A stretch of 17,890 nt of DNA from Flemingiibacterium sp045600005 (GTDB taxonomy: Bacteria; Bacillota; Clostridia; Oscillospirales; CAG-272). Positions 1-6,385 of this stretch are shown piece after piece. Both the position numbers and the translations under genes were made by a program. The notes below the pieces were generated by a model. The model was given only the letters and a program-made list of their open reading frames with translations. It ran no database searches and was not told the origin of the DNA. The DNA is taken from positions 1-17,890 of the forward strand of contig JAZRXB010000228.1 in the NCBI GenBank assembly GCA_045600005.1. The letters run 5' to 3'. Positions within the stretch are counted from its first letter, which is position 1. Every line of letters begins with the position of its first letter.

Positions 1-100
1 CGGGCGGCGGTCTGATTCAGTGCGCTTTAGCGAGCGTTATCAGGGGATGCATGTTGTCTTTTACTGATCTCGTACTGTGAAAGCCGTTCATACTTTCATT

Positions 101-140
101 TGTGCGGTGTTGCCTTGAATTTTTCTGCGTGTACCGCACA
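101..140. repeat. Inverted repeat upstream of the first promoter
   Basis: TGTGCGGT at 101-108 is repeated as its exact reverse complement at 133-140, with a 24-nt spacer. The right arm ends 18 bp before the -35 box at 159. It could be an operator or a weak hairpin. No T-run follows the right arm, so a terminator is unlikely. An 8-bp repeat of this kind can arise by chance. Confidence 0.3.
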
Positions 141-158
141 CATTCTGCTTGATTTCTC

Positions 159-187
159 TTGACATTTTCCGGATTTTGTGTTATAAT
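159..187 (+). promoter_or_regulatory. Consensus sigma-A promoter for the secreted-protein gene
   Basis: TTGACA at 159-164 and TATAAT at 182-187 are both perfect consensus hexamers and are separated by exactly 17 bp. Transcription would start near 194, giving a leader of about 175 nt before the ATG at 372. The leader contains an imperfect hairpin: CGGC 233-236 with GCCG 264-267 outside, and CAGCAT 242-247 with ATGCTG 253-258 inside. A perfect promoter suggests strong, activator-independent transcription. Confidence 0.85.
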
Positions 188-371
188 TGATTCAAGTATA
201 TCTGTTGAATAAATGCAGGCTTTTTATCTCAGCGGCATCGACAGCATTCAGGATGCTGCGTCAGCCGGAGAAAGGGAAAGAAATGCACGAGGTTTTTTCG
301 GGCGGATATATTCTGATCGGCGTCTGAATAACGGACATGACAGAACAAATCTAATAAAGGAGATATGGAAA

Positions 372-1211
372 ATGAATTGCAGAAAAAGATTTGGTGTGAT
401 CCTGCTTGCCTTATGCTTGATCGCTTCCATGGGAAGCTCGACGGCATTGACCGCCGCGATTCCGGGCGGCAGCGATGGCTATGTCGAACATAAGGGCTGC
501 GTGGATGTGCCTCCTCCCACGTTAAAGGGAGACGTCATGTGGGAAGGACCCGTGAGCGAAGCCGCCGGAGAATCCGGTTCGCAGGCTGCTGCCTACGAAG
601 TCATCCGGCCTGAGCAGTACACGGTCTATCATAAGACCCTGACCGGAGAGTCTCTTGCAGTGGAACATGGGGAAGCCATGGGCGGCGAAACGGTCACGCT
701 GTACGCAAGAAATGATTTCTCCGGATATTTGCTTGCGCCTAAGTCCCCCGGCAAAACGACGATCACCATTGAGCCTACCCGGATTTGTGAGTATCAGGAA
801 TTCCGGGTCCTTGAGGACGGCTGGTACAGGATCACTCCCTGCTACAAGCTCAATTGGGGCATCGAAGGTCTCCAGCAGTATTGCGTTGTTGCCAAAAAGG
901 GCAATCAGTATGTGATCTGGACAAAGGATGAGCTTAACGAGGAAGAAAAGTACGCGATTTATGAGTCCTTCAGCACCAAGGTCAACGGTATGTTCGGCGC
1001 CAAGTATGAGAACTGTCAGTTCATGTATGCCAACGGCAGCACTCTGGAAGGCGTAACGATCAACGACGAATATATTTTATTCGACGTGAAAGCCACCTGG
1101 TCTCTGTACGCGGTAGGCGCCTATCTTCCGAGTTATGAGAGGTACTATGAGAGCGGCAGCAGCAATGAGTATACGTTTTACTACTGCGAGAACGGCCAGA
1201 GTCGTGCGTAA
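372..1211 (+). CDS. Secreted protein of unknown function, six cysteines
   Basis: A 279-residue protein that I do not recognise. The first about 28 residues form a classical Sec signal peptide: a basic N-terminus (NCRKR), a hydrophobic core (VILLALCLIA) and a small-residue cleavage region (TALTAA). There is no lipobox cysteine, so it is probably released or loosely wall-associated. The mature part is rich in aromatic residues and has six cysteines, an even number compatible with three disulfides and unusual for a Gram-positive exported protein. I see no LPXTG motif, no transmembrane anchor and no catalytic signature. The start at 372 is chosen because AAGGAGATAT lies just upstream and the signal peptide begins there; the frame stays open back to an ATG at 213, but those extra 53 residues would bury the signal peptide. 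It has its own promoter and is probably not part of the polysaccharide operon. Confidence 0.8.
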   Translation: MNCRKRFGVILLALCLIASMGSSTALTAAIPGGSDGYVEHKGCVDVPPPTLKGDVMWEGPVSEAAGESGSQAAAYEVIRPEQYTVYHKTLTGESLAVEHGEAMGGETVTLYARNDFSGYLLAPKSPGKTTITIEPTRICEYQEFRVLEDGWYRITPCYKLNWGIEGLQQYCVVAKKGNQYVIWTKDELNEEEKYAIYESFSTKVNGMFGAKYENCQFMYANGSTLEGVTINDEYILFDVKATWSLYAVGAYLPSYERYYESGSSNEYTFYYCENGQSRA

Positions 1212-1251
1212 ATCTGAATGCTGAATTTCTGAGGACGGGTCGAGCGGTCTG

Positions 1252-1430
1252 ATGCTTCGTGTATCGAGGTACGGCGAAAGCTCGATCGGGATCCCGACGA
1301 GAGCATGGCGTAAAACGCGGATCACCGGACTGTCAGCTTCGACCTGATCGAACTGGTAAAGAAGACCTTCGACGAGAAGGGCATCCGGATCCCGTACAAC
1401 CGGCTCGACGTTCACGTCAAAAACAGATGA
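1252..1430 (+). pseudogene. Relic of a MscS-family mechanosensitive channel (C-terminus)
   Basis: Two adjacent frames read together as the end of a small-conductance mechanosensitive channel. From about 1252 one frame gives VSRYGESSIGIPTRAWRKT, matching the family's beta-domain pattern (V-x-x-Y-G-(D/E)-S-S ... R-x-W-V-K-T). From 1320 the next frame gives FDLIELVKKTFDEKGIRIPY followed by NRLDVHVKNR and a stop at 1428, which is the usual MscS C-terminal helix and final strand. A single missing base around 1318-1319 would join them as KT-A-D. Nothing upstream encodes the membrane helices or the rest of the channel, so this is a decayed fragment. The assignment rests on recalled family patterns, not on a search. 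Confidence 0.72.
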
Positions 1431-1438
1431 TTCAAACG

Positions 1439-1473
1439 AAAAAGCAGGGAAGCGATTCGCTTCCCGGCTTTTT
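1439..1473 (+). terminator. Rho-independent terminator (bidirectional form)
   Basis: Stem GGGAAGCG (1447-1454), loop ATT, CGCTTCCC (1458-1465), extended by AAAAAGC (1439-1445) pairing with GCTTTTT (1467-1473). The A-run on the left and T-run on the right let it act on either strand. It begins 9 nt after the stop of the MscS relic and is probably that lost gene's original terminator. It now insulates the polysaccharide promoter from the upstream gene. Confidence 0.85.
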
Positions 1474-1866
1474 ATGCGTCTGTCCACAGTTTATGCCGCT
1501 TCGGTGAAACAAACAAGGTCTGACAAAGAAGAATTTGGAGAAACTCCTTCGGACACGGAATTCTAACGATCCCGCGGCTGAGGGATCGGTTCAGGGAAGG
1601 CGCCGTGCGGCATCTTTATTCCGCTTCAAAGGGATTTTATTTTTCTCCGCGTATTTTCCATAACTTCCCGCCGGGGTGCGGAGCGTCAGCTTGGGGCGGC
1701 CGACCCCTGACCGGGTACTGCGGACAAGGGGCGGATATCCATTCCGCCTTCCGGCAGCTGACGGGTGATTGCTTCCGAATTGATGTTCAAATGATGGTAT
1801 CGTGAATTATCGGGGCGATGAACAGCGTTTTTTGCGCGAAAATTTCTTCAAAAACAGGGCATTGTA
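1474..1866. other. Gene-free stretch upstream of the operon promoter
   Basis: No convincing coding region is seen on either strand. The longest open frame (1605-1805, + strand) has no ribosome binding site and a composition unlike a protein, with many Gly, Pro, Cys and Phe and no recognisable motif. A short hairpin GATCCC/GGGATC lies around 1568-1587. The stretch may hold regulatory sites for the promoter at 1867, but I cannot identify any. Confidence 0.4.
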
Positions 1867-1895
1867 TTGACAAACAGGGTGTTGTTTGATATAAT
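1867..1895 (+). promoter_or_regulatory. Consensus sigma-A promoter, probable polysaccharide operon promoter
   Basis: TTGACA at 1867-1872 and TATAAT at 1890-1895, again both perfect and exactly 17 bp apart. It is the only strong promoter seen between the terminator at 1439-1473 and the first intact polysaccharide gene at 2356. Transcription would start near 1902, giving a leader of about 450 nt that now includes a MITE-like element and gene remnants. The long leader leaves room for attenuation or processive antitermination control, but no known leader motif was recognised. Confidence 0.8.
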
Positions 1896-1995
1896 TGTAT
1901 CTGTATGAAGCTGTTTTGGAGTATTTTTGACGTTTATAAGCAGAAACGCTTTATGCCGTAAACGAATCCTTCGGCGTCATATTTCCGTGATATTT

Positions 1996-2102
1996 CTAAG
2001 GCAACCTCTAAAAATTCATGAGGAAGAAAAACAAACCCCGATACTATGGGTATCGCGTTTTGTTTTTCAACGGATTATTTGAATTTTTAGAGGTAACCCT
2101 AA
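1996..2102. mobile_element. MITE-like element with 4-bp target duplication (CTAA)
   Basis: A 99-bp unit (2000-2098) is bounded by 18-bp terminal inverted repeats: left GGCAACCTCTAAAAATTC; the right end read on the - strand is GGTTACCTCTAAAAATTC, with two mismatches. It is flanked on both sides by CTAA (1996-1999 and 2099-2102), as expected for a 4-bp target duplication; several IS5-family groups duplicate a YTAR-type site. It has no transposase. Inside, GAAAAACAAA (2027-2036) can pair with TTTGTTTTTC around a CGATAC/GTATCG hairpin (2040-2056). Because that hairpin is followed by a T-rich run it could also act as a weak terminator when transcribed. The family assignment is tentative. Confidence 0.72.
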
Positions 2103-2120
2103 GATAATGATGCCGGTCGA

Positions 2121-2349
2121 ATGGGTTTCACGCTGTTCCGGCGCGGCAAAGAAGCCTTTGAAGCGGTTCTGAGATCGCTGTATGAAACGGAAAAAGCCGT
2201 GGTCATTCATCTTGACCGACCGTTTCCTTCATCATATATAAGCATCAGATCGGGCGCGCATTGTCGGCGTCGAAGCCGACCGGGCCTGTATATTTGATAT
2301 TGTCAACATGGAGCCGACTGCCGTGAAAGCGGCAATGGCATGGATATGA
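2121..2349 (+). pseudogene. Remnants of a broken gene before the acyltransferase
   Basis: A 58-codon open frame starts at ATG 2121 and stops at 2295; its first part reads like real protein (GFTLFRRGKEAFEAVLRSLY ... EKAVVIHLDRPF) but it has no ribosome binding site. An overlapping frame, open from 2242 to the TGA at 2347, also reads protein-like (RIVGVEADRACIFDIVNMEP and on to AAMAWI). A shift near 2240-2258 would join the two into one C-terminal fragment. Its stop lies 6 nt before the next gene's ATG, as in a translationally coupled operon. I cannot name the family. The MITE just upstream may have contributed to the decay. Confidence 0.45.
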
Positions 2350-2355
2350 TCGAAA

Positions 2356-2889
2356 ATGAATCGGAATCTATTGATCCTCGGAGCCGGACAGTACGGCTCG
2401 GTGGTAAGGGAAATCGCGCTGGAAACAGGCGCTTTTGATGAGATCGGCTATCTGGACGATTCGTTCGTCCCGGAAAATACGGAGAAAGACAGCGGCAGGC
2501 GGATCATCGGAAAACTGAACGGCTGTGAGCGGTTTGCCGATGAATACGCTTTTGCGGTCGTGGCAATGGGAAACCCGGAACTGCGCCGCGAATGGACCGG
2601 AAAACTCCGGAAGGCCGGCTTCGGAATACCGGTGATCGTGTCGCCGAGAGCTTACGTCAGTCCTTCGGCGCGTCTGGGGGAAGGGATCGTCGTAGAGCCG
2701 CTTGCCGGTATAAACGCGAACAGCACGGTCGGAAGCGGGACATATGTTTCGATGGGAGCGGTTGTGAATCACAACGCCGCGGTCGGAGACTGGTGCCATA
2801 TCGACTGCAATGCGGTCATTCTGGGCGGCGCGTCGGTGCCGGACGGGGTATGGGTGGGAGCCGGTCGGATCGTGAAAAGTGATCCTTAA
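2356..2889 (+). CDS. NeuD/PglD-like sugar O/N-acyltransferase
   Basis: A 177-residue hexapeptide-repeat acyltransferase of the NeuD/PglD type, which transfers acetyl from acetyl-CoA to an amino or hydroxyl group of an (often nucleotide-linked) sugar. Residues 1-90 form the small Rossmann-like sugar-binding domain (LLILGAGQYGSVV at 5-17). Residues from about 95 form the left-handed beta helix, with the likely catalytic His139 in NHNAAVGDWCHID, the place of the PglD catalytic histidine. With the 4-aminotransferase encoded downstream, the most economical role is N-acetylation of a dTDP-4-amino-4,6-dideoxyhexose. The start is fixed by a TGA only 9 nt upstream in frame and by the family's N-terminus, yet no good ribosome binding site precedes it. 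The C-terminus stops early (GAGRIVKSDP) without the usual last coils, possibly through a frameshift. Confidence 0.85.
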   Translation: MNRNLLILGAGQYGSVVREIALETGAFDEIGYLDDSFVPENTEKDSGRRIIGKLNGCERFADEYAFAVVAMGNPELRREWTGKLRKAGFGIPVIVSPRAYVSPSARLGEGIVVEPLAGINANSTVGSGTYVSMGAVVNHNAAVGDWCHIDCNAVILGGASVPDGVWVGAGRIVKSDP

Positions 2890-3005
2890 ACGGACTGCCG
2901 ATCCCGGTCGGGTCAGTCGGAAAACGGCGGTCATTTGAGTATTTTCCGCCGCAGAACCGGGGAAGCGGCGCATCTTCAAGTAATGATGACAGGAGAACTC
3001 TGAAA

Positions 3006-3677
3006 ATGAATTATCTGTTTGTCGTGGCGCATCCGGACGACGAGGTCCTGGGAGCAGGCGCTACGATCGGAAAACTGATCGAAGAAGGAAACGATGTGGC
3101 GGTCGCAACCATGGTCAATCAGGCGGCGGCACGCGCCAATCTCTCCGACACGCTCGCTTCCGATCAGGACCGGGCGATGGAAATACTGGGCGTTCGGAAA
3201 TGCTATCACGCATCCTTCCCCAATATCAGAATGAACACGGTCCCGCATCTGGAGCTGGTGAAATTCGTGGAAAGCTGCATCGAGGACTTCGGCGCGGACG
3301 CGCTGGTGACGCATCATCCGAGCGACACCAACAACGACCATGTTCAGACGAGCTACGCCGTACAGGCGGCGTCCCGGCTGTTTCAGAGAAGGGAAGGGAT
3401 CCCGGCGCTGAAGCTGCTGATGTATATGGAGGTCCCGTCCAGCACGGAATGGTCCTTTGACAGCAGCGCGAACCGGTTCACGCCGAATTATTTCGTCGAG
3501 ATCGGCAAAAAAGGCGTGGACGTAAAGCTCGAAGCGCTGCGCGCTTACAAGGGCGTCATGCGCGCCTATCCGCATCCCAGAAGCGATGAGGCGATCCTCG
3601 GACTGGCTGCCTACCGCGGCGTACAGGCCGGATGCAATTATGCCGAAGCGTTTGAATCGGTATTCTTCCGTACATAA
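3006..3677 (+). CDS. PIG-L/LmbE-family de-N-acetylase
   Basis: A 223-residue zinc-dependent deacetylase of the LmbE/PIG-L family (GlcNAc-PI, MshB, BshB and teicoplanin deacetylases), which removes the N-acetyl group from an amino sugar. Residues 8-13 are AHPDDE, carrying the metal-binding His9 and Asp12 and the general-base Asp11. HHPSDTNNDH (103-112) is the second signature with the third metal ligand His112. The C-terminal HPRSDEAILGLAAYRG ... AEAFESVF (190-220) is also typical. Length is normal. AGGAGA near 2991 precedes the ATG. There is no signal peptide, so it acts in the cytoplasm on a nucleotide sugar or lipid-linked intermediate. The family is clear; the substrate is not. Together with the ATP-grasp gene it suggests removal of acetyl followed by addition of another group. 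Confidence 0.92.
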   Translation: MNYLFVVAHPDDEVLGAGATIGKLIEEGNDVAVATMVNQAAARANLSDTLASDQDRAMEILGVRKCYHASFPNIRMNTVPHLELVKFVESCIEDFGADALVTHHPSDTNNDHVQTSYAVQAASRLFQRREGIPALKLLMYMEVPSSTEWSFDSSANRFTPNYFVEIGKKGVDVKLEALRAYKGVMRAYPHPRSDEAILGLAAYRGVQAGCNYAEAFESVFFRT

Positions 3678-3688
3678 GGAGCCGTGCG

Positions 3689-4396
3689 ATGTACAGATTT
3701 TTCAAGAGATTATTCGATATCATCGCGTCGGGACTTGCCATTCTGGTCTTCATGCCGATCTGGCTCGTCGTGATCGCCGGTATCCTGATCAACGATTTCG
3801 GTCCGATCTTTTACAAGGCGAGACGGATCGGAAAGGATGACCGGGAATTTGTCATGTACAAGTTCCGTTCCATGCGTGTGGTCAAGGAACAGAGCGTTCA
3901 GACGCTCCGACCGGAGGAAGACCGCATCTTCGCGTGGGGAAAGGTTATCCGAAAGCTGAAGCTCGACGAAGCGCCGCAGCTTCTCAATATTCTTTTCGGC
4001 GATATGTCCGTCGTCGGTCCCCGTCCGGTGGCGAAGGATCAGTTCGAGCTGTTCCGGATCGGAAAGTACGACGAAGCAAAGTCGGTGCGTCCGGGGCTGA
4101 CCGGTCCTGCCGCGCTGTACGATTACATTTACGGCGATCAGTTCGAGGACAGCGATCTTGAGCTATACATGGAGAAGGTCCTCCCCACGCGCAGAGAGCT
4201 GGAATATGTCTATACGAAGAAAAAAGGGATCCTGTTCGATCTGAAAATGATCGTATGGACGGTCTGGTGCATTCTGTGCTCCGCCGCGGGAAAGATGCCC
4301 AAGGGAATTTACGATTACTTAGTCGGACTGGCAGAGGAAGAAAATGAAAGTATTGGTGACCGGAGCAGCCGGGATGATCGGCAGCCAGTGCGTTGA
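3689..4396 (+). CDS. Undecaprenyl-phosphate phosphoglycosyl transferase (small monotopic type)
   Basis: A 235-residue 'bacterial sugar transferase' that starts the repeat unit by moving a sugar phosphate from a UDP-sugar to undecaprenyl phosphate. It is the PglC-like minimal type: one N-terminal re-entrant hydrophobic helix (residues 9-35) and then the catalytic domain. Visible motifs are FVMYKFRSM (54-62), the Asp93-Glu94 catalytic pair in KLDEAPQLLNIL, SVVGPRPV (107-114) and VRPGLTGPAA (133-142). A good AAGGAG lies 7 nt before the ATG. The last about 17 residues (from NESIGDRSS) overlap the next gene by 53 nt and look accidental. One extra A in the run at 4341-4344 would end the protein at EEEK with an ATGA overlap instead. 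The sugar moved cannot be deduced, but GlcNAc, QuiNAc or Gal types are typical. Confidence 0.93.
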   Translation: MYRFFKRLFDIIASGLAILVFMPIWLVVIAGILINDFGPIFYKARRIGKDDREFVMYKFRSMRVVKEQSVQTLRPEEDRIFAWGKVIRKLKLDEAPQLLNILFGDMSVVGPRPVAKDQFELFRIGKYDEAKSVRPGLTGPAALYDYIYGDQFEDSDLELYMEKVLPTRRELEYVYTKKKGILFDLKMIVWTVWCILCSAAGKMPKGIYDYLVGLAEEENESIGDRSSRDDRQPVR

Positions 4397-5174
4397 AGCG
4401 CTGAAAAAATCGGGATATGAGGTCGTCGGCGTCGACCGGCGGGAAGGCGATGGGATCACGGTATGCGATCTCGGCGAGAAAGAAAAGCTCGCAGAGATCG
4501 CCCGGAGCTGCGACCGCGTGATCCATCTGGCGGCGCTCGCGCACACGGCGGGAGAAGCCGATCTTTCCTACGAGCGGTATTATCACGTCAACGTGGAATG
4601 CGCGGCGAACGTATTTGAAGCGGCAAAAAACGCCGGGATCCCCGTATTGTTCATCAGCACCGTCGATGTGTACGGCTTTACGAAGGGAACGGTCGGTCCC
4701 GATACGGAGCCGCATCCGGTGACGTCCTACGGAAAGACCAAGAGACTGGCGGAGGAAGCGCTTGAAGCGTCCGGCGCGGCGTATACGATCTATCGTTTTT
4801 CGCCGGTCTACACCGATACGGTCAAGCGCGACATTCAGAAGCGGTATTATCTGAAATATCCGAAGATCGCCTATCAGATCGGAAAGGGAACGTTCTACGA
4901 GATCCTGAACATCAGGAAAGCCGTGCAGGAAATGGCGGACTGGTGCGGCAGGGAGCCGGCGAACGAGATCCGTATCATCAAGGACGACGCGCCGATGTGG
5001 ACGCCGGACTGCATCCGGGCGGAAAAGGCGGAGGGGCGCGCGAAAACGGTCCTTCATTTCCCGCGCTGGATGGTATCCTGCGGCTATCACGTACTGCTCT
5101 GTCTGACAGGGAAAAACAGCAAAACCTACTTATTGAATAAGGCGGTCGATCCGCTGAAAACGGAGTCGTTATGA
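4344..5174 (+). CDS. NAD-dependent epimerase/dehydratase (extended SDR)
   Basis: A 276-residue extended short-chain dehydrogenase/reductase. The N-terminal TGAAGMIG (6-13) is the GxxGxxG NAD(P)-binding loop. VIHLAALAH (59-67), FISTVDVYG (103-111) with Thr106 and SYGKTK (128-133) with catalytic Tyr129 and Lys133 complete the expected active site. Family members epimerise or dehydrate/reduce nucleotide sugars. The C-terminal sugar-binding part is shorter than in GalE (about 330 residues), so reaction and substrate are open. It could be a 4-reductase or epimerase acting on a UDP-sugar for the phosphoglycosyl transferase just upstream. It overlaps that gene by 53 nt and the next gene by 4 nt (ATGA), a sign of tight translational coupling. 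Confidence 0.88.
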   Translation: MKVLVTGAAGMIGSQCVEALKKSGYEVVGVDRREGDGITVCDLGEKEKLAEIARSCDRVIHLAALAHTAGEADLSYERYYHVNVECAANVFEAAKNAGIPVLFISTVDVYGFTKGTVGPDTEPHPVTSYGKTKRLAEEALEASGAAYTIYRFSPVYTDTVKRDIQKRYYLKYPKIAYQIGKGTFYEILNIRKAVQEMADWCGREPANEIRIIKDDAPMWTPDCIRAEKAEGRAKTVLHFPRWMVSCGYHVLLCLTGKNSKTYLLNKAVDPLKTESL

Positions 5175-6334
5175 ATTATAAGGGAATCAGAGTGCTTGTT
5201 CTGGATGGGTTCGGACGTCAGATCCCGAGTATTCTGCATCAGCTGCATCAGCTTGGGTGCGTCATTACTACCGTGAACGAATCCAGACTGGACGTCGGCT
5301 ATACGTCAAGATATCCCCAAAAGAGAATCGTTCAGAAAGGCATTCGTGAGGACAACGAAATATACCGTGACGTCATTCGGCGCGAGCTGGCGAGCGGCAA
5401 TTACGACGTCGTTTTTCCGATGCTGGAACGCCCGACCGAGATCCTTCACGCTCTGGAAGAAGCCGGAGAATGCGGAAACTTAAAGGTCATCGCCGCCCCC
5501 TACGACGCTTTTGTGAAGGCGTATGACAAACAGGAAACGATGCGGATCTGCACGGAAAATGACATCCCCTGCCCGGCAACCAAAATGGATTATGAGACGC
5601 TGGACGAGTATCTCGCCAGAGTGTCCTTTCCGCTTGCCTGCAAGCCGCGGAAGGGAAGCGGTTCCGCCGGTTTCAAGAAGGTTTCCGACCGCGCGGAGCT
5701 GGAACGCTATATCAGCGAAGGCGTGATCAGACCGGAAGAATATGTCATTCAGGAATATATTGAAGATATCCGCTACATGGTGAACTGCTACGTCATGATG
5801 GACGACCGTCATGAACCGATGTTCAAGGTCGTGGTGAAGACCTACCGCTGGTATCCGATCAACGGAGGACCGGGCTGCTTTTCGCGCACGGTTCACGAAC
5901 CGGAAGCGGCGGAAAGCGCGGCAAAGCTGTTGTCCAAAATGAAATGGTCCGGTATTGCGCAGGTCAGCTGCATGATGGACGGAAAAGACGGGATCCCGAA
6001 GGTCGGCGAGATCAACGGACGTATTTCCGCAGGGATCAAAACCGTCGAAATGGCGGGCTGTACGCCGGTGAAGTATATGCTTGACCGCGCCTTCGGCGAG
6101 GAGCTTCATCCGATGACCGAGGAGGTTCCCGCCGGGCTTGGACTGCGGTATTTCCACACCGACCTGATGTGGTTCATCAAATCTCCGAACCGTTTCAAGG
6201 CGAAGCCTTCGTGGTTCGACTGCAGAAAATGCCGGGATTACATTTTCTCGTGGGCGGATCCGATTCCGTTTTTCAGCTACGCGATCGAACATATGATGAC
6301 ATATCGGAAAGATATGAAGAAGAGAGAACACTGA
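5171..6334 (+). CDS. ATP-grasp family carboxylate-amine ligase
   Basis: A 387-residue ATP-grasp enzyme of the CarB-like/D-Ala-D-Ala ligase superfamily, which activates a carboxylate as acyl phosphate and joins it to an amine. Residues 1-110 are the N-terminal pre-ATP-grasp fold. AYDKQETM (117-124) marks the DK position. ACKPRKGSGSAGFKKV (156-171) is the nucleotide-binding lysine and glycine loop. QEYIED (194-199) is the hinge. EINGRISAG (280-288) carries the metal ligands Glu280 and Asn282 with Arg284. The last about 60 residues (from RYFHTDLMWF) are a family-specific extension. It starts inside the epimerase stop (ATGA) and lies in an operon with a sugar de-N-acetylase. I infer that it adds an amino or other carboxylic acid to an amino sugar of the repeat. 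The substrate is unknown. Confidence 0.85.
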   Translation: MNYKGIRVLVLDGFGRQIPSILHQLHQLGCVITTVNESRLDVGYTSRYPQKRIVQKGIREDNEIYRDVIRRELASGNYDVVFPMLERPTEILHALEEAGECGNLKVIAAPYDAFVKAYDKQETMRICTENDIPCPATKMDYETLDEYLARVSFPLACKPRKGSGSAGFKKVSDRAELERYISEGVIRPEEYVIQEYIEDIRYMVNCYVMMDDRHEPMFKVVVKTYRWYPINGGPGCFSRTVHEPEAAESAAKLLSKMKWSGIAQVSCMMDGKDGIPKVGEINGRISAGIKTVEMAGCTPVKYMLDRAFGEELHPMTEEVPAGLGLRYFHTDLMWFIKSPNRFKAKPSWFDCRKCRDYIFSWADPIPFFSYAIEHMMTYRKDMKKREH

Positions 6335-6385
6335 GACGGCTTGCTCATGTGAAAAGCCGGAATGAAGAAAAGGGACTGAGAGAGA

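Noticed and set aside
1..90. Short open frame ending near 78 as the tail of an upstream gene
   Set aside because: About 25 codons only, with no recognisable family pattern; cannot be told from chance.
213..371. Earlier ATG at 213 as the start of the secreted protein
   Set aside because: No ribosome binding site at 213, and the extra 53 residues would place the signal peptide inside the protein; 372 has both AAGGAG and a proper N-terminus.
1259..1507. 82-codon open frame on the + strand
   Set aside because: It runs through the MscS relic in the wrong frame and through the terminator hairpin; no coding signs.
1605..1805. 66-codon open frame on the + strand
   Set aside because: No ribosome binding site and no protein-like pattern.
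2890..2965. Imperfect hairpins (GACTG/CAGTC and CGGCGG/CCGCCG) between the acyltransferase and deacetylase genes as a terminator
   Set aside because: No T-run follows, the stems are short or interrupted, and the genes on both sides belong to one pathway.
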